The translations under genes and the position numbers were made by a program. A stretch of 64,000 nt of DNA from Acidobacteriota bacterium (GTDB taxonomy: Bacteria > Acidobacteriota > Blastocatellia > Pyrinomonadales > Pyrinomonadaceae): assembly GCA_020200135.1 (NCBI GenBank), contig JAIVJI010000068.1:1-64000 (forward strand). The letters are read 5' to 3'. Shown here in pieces: positions 1-9,236 of this stretch (positions are counted from its first letter, which is position 1; each line of letters starts with the position of its first letter). Below the pieces are notes generated by a model. The model saw nothing but the letters and a program-made list of their open reading frames with translations. It did no database searches and was not told the origin of the DNA.

Positions 1-2
1 GT

Positions 3-674
3 TCGAGCGCGCTCGCCATCGCGTGCATCGGCGCGCTCAACCGCCTGGTCGGCGACCGCTACCCGGCGTCGAAGTTCATCGTCATCGCCGCCAACGTCGA
101 GACGACCGTCATCCGCGTCCCCGCCGGGTTCCAGGACTACTACGGCGCCTTCTACGGCGGGGCCAACGCCATCGAGTGGAAGGCCGACGGCATCCGCCGC
201 GAGCCCGTCCACGTCGCGCCCGAGGAGCTGGAGCGGCGCGTCGTCGTCTGCTACACGGGCGAGCCGCGGCTCTCGGGCATCAACAACTGGGAGATGTTCA
301 AGAGCCACATCGACGGCGACACGGAGGTCTTCGACATCTTCGAGAAGATACGCGACGCGGGGCGCGAGGTGCGCGCGGCGCTGGCGGCGGGCGACTGGGG
401 GCGCGTGGCCGTCGTGATGCGCGCGGCCTACCCGAACCGCAAGCGGCTGGCGCCCAACATCACCACCCCGCACATGGAGCGCCTCGTCGAGGCGGCGCTC
501 GCGAGCGGCGCGCTGGCCGCGAAGGTCTGCGGCGCGGGCGGCGGCGGCTGCATCGCCTTCCTCTGCGAGGAGGGCGCGCGCGAGTCGGTCGAACGCGCGC
601 TCGCCGCCGGGCAGGGCGCCGAAGTCCTCAAATGGAACTTCGCCCGCGACGGCCTCGTCGTCCGCGAGCTGTAA
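3..674 (+). CDS. GHMP family kinase, C-terminal part (5' truncated by window edge)
   Basis: Open frame from base 3 (SSALAIACIGALNRLVGDRYPASKF...) continuing into the listed ORF 294..674; C-terminal AAKVCGAGGGGCIAF motif typical of GHMP kinases such as heptose-7-phosphate kinase. Confidence 0.8.
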   Translation, partial: SSALAIACIGALNRLVGDRYPASKFIVIAANVETTVIRVPAGFQDYYGAFYGGANAIEWKADGIRREPVHVAPEELERRVVVCYTGEPRLSGINNWEMFKSHIDGDTEVFDIFEKIRDAGREVRAALAAGDWGRVAVVMRAAYPNRKRLAPNITTPHMERLVEAALASGALAAKVCGAGGGGCIAFLCEEGARESVERALAAGQGAEVLKWNFARDGLVVREL

Positions 675-695
675 GCGCCGCCGGGGGCGGGGCAG

Positions 696-731
696 AAAGA
701 AAGCCCGGGGTTCGCGCCCCGGGCTTTCTTT
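696..731. terminator. Bidirectional intrinsic terminator between convergent genes
   Basis: aaagaaagcccgggg-ttcg-cgccccgggctttcttt hairpin with A/T-rich ends. Confidence 0.8.
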
Positions 732-744
732 CTTTTGCCCCGAC

Positions 745-2667
745 TCACTTCGACTGCGGGAACTTGAGCGCGTAGTCGGTGGCGCGCTGGCAGGGTTGGA
801 GCTCGACCGTGACGTTTGCGGCTTCGGCCTCGCGGCGGAGGCGTGCGCGCGTGTCCGCGTCCCAGGCGGCGGGGCGGGGCGGGGCGTCGGGCGCCTCGGC
901 CTCGGCGCGCGCGAGCAGGAGGTAGCGGCCGGGGGCGAGGTTCTTGAGTGAGAACGCGCCGTCGGCGGAGACCGCCGCCTCGTAGTAGCGCAGCGCGTCT
1001 TCGGCGCGCTCGCGCTCCTGCGGGACGAGGTGGACGCGGGTCGGCGGGGGCGTCTGCGGCGACGCGCCCTCGGCCGTCGCGACGCGGCCGCCGAACGTGG
1101 CCGCGCCCTCGGCGAGGCGGACGCTTATTCCGGAGAGCTGCTGACCCGGCCTCAGCTCGAACACGTCTCTCGCGGCGCCGGCCGCGTTCGGCGCCGCGCC
1201 CGGCGACTGCACCGCGCGGACGTAGAGCGACTCGTCGAAGGGTCGGAACGCGAGGCGGTAGCGCGCGGCTTCGAGCGGGCGGACGGAGAAGTCGCCCGTC
1301 CCGTCGGGCGTCGTGTCGCGCGACATGGGGAGGCGCGAGACCGGGCGCGCCGGGACGCGCGGGCGGTCGGGGCTCGCGGTGACGAGCGTCTCCTGCGGGA
1401 GCCCCGTCGTGCGCACGGCCTTGCAGGGCTCGCTCGCGCGCTCGGCTTCGGTCGCGGGCTCGATGCGCACGGAGCCGGAGACCGAGGAGAGCGGCGCCAG
1501 CGTCAGGCGCAGGCCCGTCACGTCGGCGCCCCTCACCGAGACGCGCTGCGGCGCGGACGCGGCGGTCATCCCCTCGCGCCCGCCGGCCTGCGCGTGTATG
1601 TCGTAGTCGCCGTCGGAGACGCCCTCGACGGAGAAGGAGCGGTCGGCCGCGGCGCCGCTGATGACGACGCCGGCGGCGCCCGCCGGCATCGACGTCCCGG
1701 CGTAGGTGAGCGTGACGCCCGCGCCGAACTCCGGCTGGTGGCCGCCGGGAAACTCGACCGTGCCGGTGACGCGGCGCCCCTGCTCGTCGCGGTAGCGGAT
1801 GTCGATGCCGGCGGTCTCCTGCCCGGCGCGCACGGCGACCTCGGCGGCCGCGTCGCGCGTCCCCGACGGGTAGAAGGTCGGCACGTCGCCGCCGTAGGCC
1901 GAGGCGGGGCCGAACGTGCCGCCGAAGGAGCCCGCGGCCTGCACGACGTACACCCCCGGCTGGAGCCCGTAGATGCGGTAGACGCCGCGGTCGTCCGTGC
2001 GGTCTTCGGCCGAGAAGGCGACGCCGCCCTGCGTCGGGCGCCCGTCGAGGTGGCGCACGCGTATCGCGCGCACGCCGAGCGCGACGAGCGGCTGGCCCTG
2101 CGGGTCGACGACCGAGCCGGTGACGACGCCGCCCTTGACGAGGCGGACGACGGCCTGCTCGCCCGGCCGGTAGATGCTCACGCTCCGCCCCGTCTCCGGG
2201 TCGGACTCGGTGATGTAGCCGGGCAGGTTCGCGTAGACCGTGTAGAGGCCGGGTTCGAGCGCGGGGAAGACGAAGCTGCCGCCCTCGTCCGAGGTGGTCG
2301 TGTTCGGGGAGCGCCCGCCGGCCTGCGTGCGCGCGGCGGCGTAGACGTTGACGCCCGCGATGGGCTCGCCGCCCTCGCCGACGACGCGGCCCGAGAGCGG
2401 CGCCCTCACGGGTCGCTTCGGCCTCTGCGCGTTCGTCGCGCCGGCCGTGTCTGACGGCCTCGGGGTCTGAACGACGGCGGGACTCGCCGTCGTGGGCGTC
2501 GGCTGCGCCCGTGTCCGGGCGGGCGCGCGGCCGGGGCGCGTCCCGCCCCGCTGCGCGGGCGCGTGCGGCGGCGCGGCGAGCAGCGCGGCGAAGAGCGTGA
2601 GCGCGCCGAGGAGGGGAAGCGCGCCGCGCGGTGTGGGCGCGTGCCTGCCGGTGCGGGGGGCTTTCAA
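745..2667 (-). CDS. Secreted carboxypeptidase-regulatory-like domain protein
   Basis: Repeated SGRVVGEGGEPIAGVNVYA.../RTDDRGVYRIYGLQPGVYVV motifs, signal peptide; TTG start overlaps upstream stop (TTGA). Confidence 0.75.
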   Translation of the reverse strand: MKAPRTGRHAPTPRGALPLLGALTLFAALLAAPPHAPAQRGGTRPGRAPARTRAQPTPTTASPAVVQTPRPSDTAGATNAQRPKRPVRAPLSGRVVGEGGEPIAGVNVYAAARTQAGGRSPNTTTSDEGGSFVFPALEPGLYTVYANLPGYITESDPETGRSVSIYRPGEQAVVRLVKGGVVTGSVVDPQGQPLVALGVRAIRVRHLDGRPTQGGVAFSAEDRTDDRGVYRIYGLQPGVYVVQAAGSFGGTFGPASAYGGDVPTFYPSGTRDAAAEVAVRAGQETAGIDIRYRDEQGRRVTGTVEFPGGHQPEFGAGVTLTYAGTSMPAGAAGVVISGAAADRSFSVEGVSDGDYDIHAQAGGREGMTAASAPQRVSVRGADVTGLRLTLAPLSSVSGSVRIEPATEAERASEPCKAVRTTGLPQETLVTASPDRPRVPARPVSRLPMSRDTTPDGTGDFSVRPLEAARYRLAFRPFDESLYVRAVQSPGAAPNAAGAARDVFELRPGQQLSGISVRLAEGAATFGGRVATAEGASPQTPPPTRVHLVPQERERAEDALRYYEAAVSADGAFSLKNLAPGRYLLLARAEAEAPDAPPRPAAWDADTRARLRREAEAANVTVELQPCQRATDYALKFPQSK

Positions 2668-4385
2668 GGTCCCACCCCTCTCGGCGGCGGCTGGGCGCTG
2701 AAGTCTACGACGGGCGCGATGCGCGTCTCGCCGCCGTCGGGGACCGAGACGCTGAGCGGCACGCTGAAGCCCCTGCTCCCCGCGCCGAAGACGCTCACGA
2801 TGACTTCGTACTCGCCCGCCGACAGCCCCTCGATGCGGAAGAGGCCGCGCGCGTCCACCTCGACCGTGCGCGCGTTGGAGCCGTCGGCGGGCACCCCCGC
2901 GCGGCGCGCCTGCGCGATGGCGCGCGAGCCGGCGGGCGGCGTCCCGTTGACGTAACTTATCTGCCCGGTGATGACCGACGTGCCGTAGTTGAGGACGACG
3001 CGGACGCCCGTGACCTGCGCGCCGTCGGCGATGTCGAAGCCGCGTGTGACGTTGGCGCCCGCCAGCTCGACGCGCGCGAGCGAGAGCCCCTTCGCCGCCT
3101 CGGCCGAGACGCTGAGGTGCATCTTGCCGGGGCGCAAGCCCCCCAGCCGGAAGGTGCCGTCGGGGTTGACGCCGGGCGGCCGAGAGGAGAAGGGCGGCAC
3201 CGTCCGGTCGCGCGACTCGACGTAGCCGAAGATTCTCACCTGCGAGAGCAGGCGCGCGAGCAGGGCGCGGTCGCTCACGCCCTCGACGTGGACGACGCCC
3301 GAGACGCTGGCGCCGCGCCGGACCCTGACCGTGACGCCGGACACGTCGGCGTCCGCGATCTCGAACATCGCGGGCTCGGTGTAGAACTCCGTGCTCTCCG
3401 CCCCCATCATGTTGAAGACGACGTAGCGGCCGGGCGCGAGCCCCTCGGTCGAGAACTCGCCGCGCGCGTTCGTCGCCTGCCCGCCGCCGAATGAGCCGAC
3501 GCGCCGCCCCGACGCGTCGAGCGCGCTGTAGCCGTAGGGGATGTTCGGGACGGGCTCGCCCGTCTCGGCGCCGACGAAGCGCCCCGCGGCCTTGTAGGTC
3601 TTGATGGGCCGGCCGAGCGTGATGTCGACGTTCTCCGACTCGTCGCCCGCCTTGACCTCGACGACGCGCGCCTGCGCCTGCTCGGTCACGCCCGGGTAGA
3701 AGGTGCGCTGGAAGATTCTGCGCCGGCCGAGGGTGAAGCCGCCGCTCTCGTCGCCGGCCTGCCCGACGCTGACGCGGTAGCGGCCGGGCGGCAGGCCGTA
3801 GATGCGGTAGACGCCGCGGTCGTCCGTCATCTGGTCGCGCAGGTCGATGGTGCGCGACCTCGGCGGCTGCTGACCGCCCGGCTCGGCCGGCGTCACCTGC
3901 ACCGGCTCGGAGATGACGGGGTTGCCGTCGCCGTCTGTGACGCGCCCCGTGATGACGGCGCCGCGCTCGACGCGGAAGTCGAAGTCTTTGACCTCCTCGC
4001 CCGCCAGCAGCGTGAGCGGGCGCCCCGGCGGGTAGCTGTCCGTCATCCCCTCGACGACGTAGGCGGGCGCGGAGGGCGCAATCTGGTAGCGGCCGGGCGC
4101 GACGTTCGTGATGAGGAAGCGCCCCTCGCCGTCCGTCCTGCCGCGCGCCACCGCGCGGAAGCGCTGCGCCGGGTCGGCCGAAAGCAGCGTGACCGTGAGG
4201 CCCGGGACCCCGCGCTCGCCGTCCGTGACGCGCCCCGAGACAGAGGAGGGCGCCTCCTTCTGCGCGAGCGCCCCGGGCGCCGACGCCGCGAGCGCCGCCG
4301 CGAAGAGGAGCGCGCACGCGAGCGCCGCGACCCGGCCGCGCGGCGCCGCCTGCCTGAACCTGTGCGGTACACGTTTCGGCTTCAT
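2664..4385 (-). CDS. Secreted carboxypeptidase-regulatory-like domain protein
   Basis: MKPKRVPHRFRQAA...ALACALLFAAALAASAPGALAQ signal peptide; SGRVTDGERGVPGLTVTL and DDRGVYRIYGLPPGRYRVSV repeats. Confidence 0.8.
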   Translation of the reverse strand: MKPKRVPHRFRQAAPRGRVAALACALLFAAALAASAPGALAQKEAPSSVSGRVTDGERGVPGLTVTLLSADPAQRFRAVARGRTDGEGRFLITNVAPGRYQIAPSAPAYVVEGMTDSYPPGRPLTLLAGEEVKDFDFRVERGAVITGRVTDGDGNPVISEPVQVTPAEPGGQQPPRSRTIDLRDQMTDDRGVYRIYGLPPGRYRVSVGQAGDESGGFTLGRRRIFQRTFYPGVTEQAQARVVEVKAGDESENVDITLGRPIKTYKAAGRFVGAETGEPVPNIPYGYSALDASGRRVGSFGGGQATNARGEFSTEGLAPGRYVVFNMMGAESTEFYTEPAMFEIADADVSGVTVRVRRGASVSGVVHVEGVSDRALLARLLSQVRIFGYVESRDRTVPPFSSRPPGVNPDGTFRLGGLRPGKMHLSVSAEAAKGLSLARVELAGANVTRGFDIADGAQVTGVRVVLNYGTSVITGQISYVNGTPPAGSRAIAQARRAGVPADGSNARTVEVDARGLFRIEGLSAGEYEVIVSVFGAGSRGFSVPLSVSVPDGGETRIAPVVDFSAQPPPRGVGP

Positions 4386-4616
4386 CGTTCGCCTGTCCTT
4401 CGGGCGTGCGGTCGGGGGGAAACCCCCTCGGGAGCGCCAAGAGCCTACATCCACCGCGACGGAGCGCGCAAGCGTTTGTAAGAGCGAGGCGGGCGGGCGG
4501 CCGTGCGCCGCCGGTTGCGCGCCCCGCGCGGGCGTCTTTATAATCCGCGGCTCGGCCCGTCCGAGACGCTCTCCCCGAAAACGCAACCGACGAAGAAGAG
4601 ACGAAGGGACTCGAAG

Positions 4617-6758
4617 ATGAAAAGGCTCACCCTGCCGGCGCTCGTGCTGGCGGCGCTTATCCCGACCAACATTTTGACCATGGCACAGACGAACGACAAC
4701 GCCGCCGCCTCGCCGCCGCCCGCGCCGCCGGTCGCGAAGAAGGTGCCGCGCACCATCGAGGTCCACGGGACAAAGCTCTCGGACGACTACTTCTGGATGC
4801 GCGACAAGAAGAACCCCGAGGTCATCGCCTACCTCAACGCCGAGAACGCGTACACGGACGCGATGACGAAGGGGACGGAGGCGCTCCGCGAGCGGCTCTA
4901 CAAGGAGATGCTCTCGCGCATCAAGGAGACGGACACCAACGTCCCCTACCCGTACCGCGGCCACCTCTACTACACGCGCACCGAGCAGGGTAAGCAGTAC
5001 CCGGTCTTCGCGCGGCGCAAGGGGCAGATGACGGCGCCCGAGCAGGTGCTCCTCGACCTCAACGAGATGGCGAAGGGGCACAGCTTCATGTCGGTCGGCG
5101 ACTTCGACGTGACCTCCGACTCGAACCTCCTGGCCTACTCGACCGACACGACGGGCTTCCGCGAGTACACGCTCTACGTCAAAGACCTTCGGACGGGCGC
5201 CGCGACGAAGATCGCCGAGCGCGTGTCGAGCGCGGCGTGGGCGGCCGACGACAGGACGCTCTTCTACGTCGTCGACCACCCCCAGACGAAGAACCCGTAC
5301 CGACTCTACCGCCACGCGCCGGGCAAGACGGGCGCGGACGAGCTGGTCTACGAGGAGAAGGACGAGATGTTCAACATCGGCGTCGAGCGCACGCGCTCGC
5401 GCGGCTACATCTTCCTCACCTCTTCGAGCCACACGACGAGCGAGGTGCGCTACGTCCCGGCCGACAAGCCGGCGGAAGCCTTCCGCGTCCTGCTCCCGCG
5501 CGAGGCGGGGCACGAGTACTACGCCGACCACCACGGCGACCGCTTCTTCATCCGCTCGAACGAGAAGGGCGCGCGCAACTTCAAGCTGGTCTCGGCGCCC
5601 GCCTCCGACCCGCGCCGCGTGAACTGGAAGGAGGTCATCCCGCACCGCCCGGGCGTGATGCTCGGCGGGGTCGAGATGTTCCGCGACTTCTACGTCGTCT
5701 CCGAGCGCGGCAACGCCACGCCCGTCCTGCGCGTCTTCGACTTCAAGGGCGGCAGGGCCACGGACATCGCGGTCCCCGAGCCGGTCTACACCATCTCGAT
5801 GAGCACCAACCGCGAGTTCGACACCGCGAAGGTGCGCTACACCTACCAGTCGTTCATCACGCCCGCCTCCACCTACGACTACGACGTGAAGACGGGCCGG
5901 AGCGAGCTGCTCAAGCAGCAGCCGGTGCTGGGCGGCTACGACCCGACGCTCTACAAGTCCGAGCGCGTCTACGCCGTCGCCCCGGACGGGACACGGGTGC
6001 CGGTCTCGCTCGTCTACAAAAAGGACCTGAAGCCCGACGGCAAGCGGCCGATGCTGTTGGGCGCGTACGGCTCGTACGGCATCCCGTCGAACGTGACGTT
6101 CAACTCGAACCGCCTCTCGCTGCTCGACCGGGGCGTGGTCGTCGCCACGGCGCACATCCGCGGCGGCGGCGACCTCGGCAAGGAGTGGCACGACGCGGGC
6201 AAGATGATGACGAAGAAGAACACCTTCACCGACTTCATCGCGGCGGCCGAGCACCTGGTCAAGGAGGGCTACACGTCGAAGGACAGGCTGGTCGTCTCGG
6301 GCGGCTCGGCGGGCGGGCTGCTGATGGGCGCGGTCGTCAACCTCCGCCCCGACCTCTTCAAGGCCGTCGTCGCCTACGTCCCCTTCGTGGACGTGGTCAA
6401 CACCGAGCTCGACGAGACGCTGCCGCTCACCGCCGGCGAGTGGGAGGAGTGGGGCAACCCCGTCAAGAGCAAGGAGAACTTCCTCTACATGCTCTCCTAC
6501 TCCCCGTACGACAACGTCGAGGCCAAGGCCTACCCGGCCATGCTCGTCAAGACCTCCTTGAACGACAGCCAGGTGCTCTTCCACGAGCCGACCAAGTGGG
6601 TGGCCAAGCTGCGCTCGATGAAGACCGACAAGAACCCGCTCCTCTTCAAGGTCAACATGGGCGCCGGCCACGGCGGCGCCTCGGGGCGCTACGACGCGCT
6701 GCGCGAGGCGGCCTTCGACTACGCCTTCATGCTCACGCAGATGGGCATCACCGAGTAA
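4617..6758 (+). CDS. S9A family peptidase, oligopeptidase B-like
   Basis: SGGSAGGLLMGAVVNLRPDLFKAVVAYVPFVDVVNTELDETLPLT, N-terminal beta-propeller KLSDDYFWMRDKKNPEVIAYL; signal peptide. Confidence 0.9.
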   Translation: MKRLTLPALVLAALIPTNILTMAQTNDNAAASPPPAPPVAKKVPRTIEVHGTKLSDDYFWMRDKKNPEVIAYLNAENAYTDAMTKGTEALRERLYKEMLSRIKETDTNVPYPYRGHLYYTRTEQGKQYPVFARRKGQMTAPEQVLLDLNEMAKGHSFMSVGDFDVTSDSNLLAYSTDTTGFREYTLYVKDLRTGAATKIAERVSSAAWAADDRTLFYVVDHPQTKNPYRLYRHAPGKTGADELVYEEKDEMFNIGVERTRSRGYIFLTSSSHTTSEVRYVPADKPAEAFRVLLPREAGHEYYADHHGDRFFIRSNEKGARNFKLVSAPASDPRRVNWKEVIPHRPGVMLGGVEMFRDFYVVSERGNATPVLRVFDFKGGRATDIAVPEPVYTISMSTNREFDTAKVRYTYQSFITPASTYDYDVKTGRSELLKQQPVLGGYDPTLYKSERVYAVAPDGTRVPVSLVYKKDLKPDGKRPMLLGAYGSYGIPSNVTFNSNRLSLLDRGVVVATAHIRGGGDLGKEWHDAGKMMTKKNTFTDFIAAAEHLVKEGYTSKDRLVVSGGSAGGLLMGAVVNLRPDLFKAVVAYVPFVDVVNTELDETLPLTAGEWEEWGNPVKSKENFLYMLSYSPYDNVEAKAYPAMLVKTSLNDSQVLFHEPTKWVAKLRSMKTDKNPLLFKVNMGAGHGGASGRYDALREAAFDYAFMLTQMGITE

Positions 6759-6878
6759 CCCGGCGCGGGCGGGAAGTTTTTTGCCGACGGCCTCCTCGTC
6801 GCCTGCCTCCTCGGCCTCGCCCTCTTCAAATCCGCCGACCGCCTCGGCATCGAGATCGACTGAGAGCGACGCAACTGA

Positions 6879-6923
6879 CAGAAGGGGGTTACACGCGCGA
6901 AACGTGCGTGTAACCCCCTTCTG
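6879..6923. terminator. Perfect 18-bp-stem inverted repeat downstream of S9 peptidase
   Basis: cagaagggggttacacgc-gcgaaacgt-gcgtgtaacccccttctg. Confidence 0.55.
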
Positions 6924-6983
6924 CATGTCCGCGTGGAGCTCGATGGCTGGTAGCTCCTGTGTCTCGTCCGTAAGTTAGGTGCC

Positions 6984-7012
6984 AAAAAAGTCTCGCCCCC
7001 GGAGGGCGAGGC
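6984..7012 (-). terminator. Intrinsic terminator of the OLD-nuclease operon
   Basis: On minus strand: ctcgccctccgggggcgag followed by actttttt. Confidence 0.75.
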
Positions 7013-7152
7013 TAAGATTCGCAGTACTCGGCGAGTTGCTTCAGGCTAGCCGTCTGCTTGGAGTCGCGCTCAACTATAACGCCAGCGGCGATCTCGTTGG
7101 CACGGCACTTGGCTTCATTTAAGGCGTTCTAGTCGTGCTGCTTCATAGCCAT
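7012..7152 (-). other. Small ORF downstream of OLD nuclease with in-frame TAG at codon 8
   Basis: ATG 2 nt after the OLD stop: MAMKQHD*NALNEAKCRANEIAAGVIVERDSKQTASLKQLAEYCES*; ends right at the terminator. Confidence 0.45.
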
Positions 7153-7154
7153 GC

Positions 7155-8987
7155 TTAATTTGATTTTGCCTTGAGTTGCTTCGAGCAAAAATCAAGCAAC
7201 TTTTTGAAGCTGTTCACAGTTGTAGGGGATAGAGAGATTATCCTATCGGTCAAATACAGCTCCTGAACCGCGCGGTTAAAGTGTGTTTTATTGAACCGTT
7301 TAGAGTCAGGGTAGACCGACTGCTGTACCGCCATCCGGTCGGGCTCGGTAAGAACATATTCCAATTCTTTTTTCCATGCCGGATCTATGTCGCGGAGGAG
7401 AAAAATCCGGCCGTCCATGATCGGGCCGAACAGTTCTTCGTAACGCCTTTTCTCGGCGTCACCGGCAGTGTCTGAATCCAAAAGCACTACAAAGTTGCGA
7501 GCCCAGCCCAAGTAGAGCCTGATAACGTTGTCCAAGCTGCCCGAACCACCGCCTGGCATAAGGTGTAGTCCGGACTTATTTCCGACAATCTTCTCGTGAA
7601 AGTACTTCAGGGTGTAGAAGTCATTCTTGCCCTCGACCATCACGACGTCTGGCACGTTCTCCAGTTTCCCCGGCGCGTAGTCGAGCACGTCCAGGATCGG
7701 CTGGAAGTAGTTCGACTGGTCAGGGTGCTTCGAGGCGAACTCCCTATACCTCTCGAGGTTGATAAGGGTCTTCTTGGCGTTGTAGTTGTCTTCCTCCGCG
7801 TAATCGAAGCCCTCGTTCTTGACGACATAGGCACCCTCAAGCCACGCCGGATTGATCATGTGGTGGCTGTGCGTGGTGTAAATGATGGAGCAGTTAGGTG
7901 GGAAGTTTCCGAAACTCTCTAACAGGGTGGCCTGCGCGCTCGGGTGAAGGTTGGAGGCTGGCTCGTCCAGCAGGAAGAGGATTGAACTGGACGCATTCTT
8001 CCTGAAGCCTCGGTAGTGTGTTAGGAACAGGAACGAGAAGAACCAGCGGAAGCCGAGAGACCGGTTGCTTATGGAGTAGAGCTCGTTCACATCTTTGAGG
8101 CGCAGTTCAACAAACCACCTTCCCTCCTCGTCTTTGTCAGCGACGACGATGATCTCTTTATTCCCAATGTTCCGCTTGAAAATTCGGTTCCAGTTGGAGA
8201 AGACAGTCCTAGAGATGTGATTGCTCATGTGAAGGAGAACGCTGTCGAGGGCCCTCTTGTTATGCGGGTCTCCAGCTTTGGCGCGGGCTAGGACGTGCAC
8301 GTCTAGGCGGATTCTGTCGTCGAATGAGTCTAGGACGTCTTGCAGAATCGTCCTGTAAAAAGCGTGGAGCTGCGGATTCGCAGGAGGCTCCTCCAAATAT
8401 ATTCTGTCGGGAAACTCGAAGAGGAAATTGGGGAAGAACAGGACACTAGGTAAGAGTGTTCTGACAAAGGGAATCATCTTTCGCCAGTCCTCGGGGAAGT
8501 CATTCCACAGATTCTTAACTTTCTTAGATTTTCCGGCCTTGACGCGGAAGTCTATGGTCCATATCGCCTTGAAGTCAGTGTCAACAAGTTGGGAGTTTAC
8601 GAATCTGAATTCCTGCTTGACTTTAAAATCCTTAATGGGCTCTACGAGCGTGTAATTGTGAAAGGTCGACAAATGTTTTCTGAATTCTTCTTGGTCTCGC
8701 TCTTCGACCTTGAATCCGGCTTCGACTATGATCGAATCGTTAAAATTTGAGCGCTGGCTAATGGGTATTAAGTCGTGTGGGTCACCGAGGGACTTATCTA
8801 AAACATTAACTTGGTCGGCCGGCGCCGTCTGGGTGCTAAGGGCATACATAGCTTCGAGCACCGTCGTCTTACCGCTCTCGTTCAGGCCGACTAGTGAGAA
8901 CACCCTGCCCGTCGGGTGCGCGGTGAAGTCAAGTTTGATCTCCTCAATGCCCTTGAAATTCTTGAAGTAGTAGTGAACGAGTTGCAT
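7155..8987 (-). CDS. OLD-family ATP-dependent nuclease (AAA ATPase plus C-terminal TOPRIM)
   Basis: Walker A GLNESGKTT, FLLDEPASNLHPSAQ Walker B, TTHSHH; TOPRIM MVEGKNDFYTL...VLLDSDTAG; visibly lower GC than surroundings. Confidence 0.85.
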   Translation of the reverse strand: MQLVHYYFKNFKGIEEIKLDFTAHPTGRVFSLVGLNESGKTTVLEAMYALSTQTAPADQVNVLDKSLGDPHDLIPISQRSNFNDSIIVEAGFKVEERDQEEFRKHLSTFHNYTLVEPIKDFKVKQEFRFVNSQLVDTDFKAIWTIDFRVKAGKSKKVKNLWNDFPEDWRKMIPFVRTLLPSVLFFPNFLFEFPDRIYLEEPPANPQLHAFYRTILQDVLDSFDDRIRLDVHVLARAKAGDPHNKRALDSVLLHMSNHISRTVFSNWNRIFKRNIGNKEIIVVADKDEEGRWFVELRLKDVNELYSISNRSLGFRWFFSFLFLTHYRGFRKNASSSILFLLDEPASNLHPSAQATLLESFGNFPPNCSIIYTTHSHHMINPAWLEGAYVVKNEGFDYAEEDNYNAKKTLINLERYREFASKHPDQSNYFQPILDVLDYAPGKLENVPDVVMVEGKNDFYTLKYFHEKIVGNKSGLHLMPGGGSGSLDNVIRLYLGWARNFVVLLDSDTAGDAEKRRYEELFGPIMDGRIFLLRDIDPAWKKELEYVLTEPDRMAVQQSVYPDSKRFNKTHFNRAVQELYLTDRIISLSPTTVNSFKKLLDFCSKQLKAKSN

Positions 8988-9173
8988 GAGAGTGTTTCCT
9001 CGTCGGGAGTGATGAGGTTGATGTCAGCGCCCGACTCGGGAGGGAAGGGCGCGGGAACAAACGCGAGAAAGCCCGTGCGCTTATTCCAAGTTTGTAGTGC
9101 TTGGCGCTTGGGTCTTCAGTGACGGAGTATAAGCCTGCGCAGCCTTCATACGCTAGAGTATTTTTTTGAGAGC

Positions 9174-9210
9174 AAAAAAACACTCGCCCACCGGAGATGG
9201 TGGGCGAGAA
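9174..9210 (-). terminator. Intrinsic terminator of VanY-like gene
   Basis: Minus strand ctcgcccacc-atctcc-ggtgggcgag then gtgttttttt. Confidence 0.75.
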
Positions 9211-9236
9211 TTCTTAGGCGTGGTGCTTCTTAAAAC

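Noticed and set aside
2668-4440. Upper half of the 1231-aa minus ORF, and other long Arg/Ala-rich ORFs such as 30097..32229 -, 35588..37618 -, 45369..47558 -, 51395..53641 -
   Set aside because: Out-of-frame or antisense to clearly recognised genes; Arg/Ala/Pro-rich translations are expected shadows of high-GC coding sequence.
7155-8987. Complete Gabija system
   Set aside because: GajA-like domain layout but no GajB-type helicase adjacent; only an orphan OLD-family call is supportable.
6960-9220. Mobile element carrying the OLD nuclease
   Set aside because: No transposase, integrase or convincing terminal repeats or target duplication; only composition indicates acquisition.
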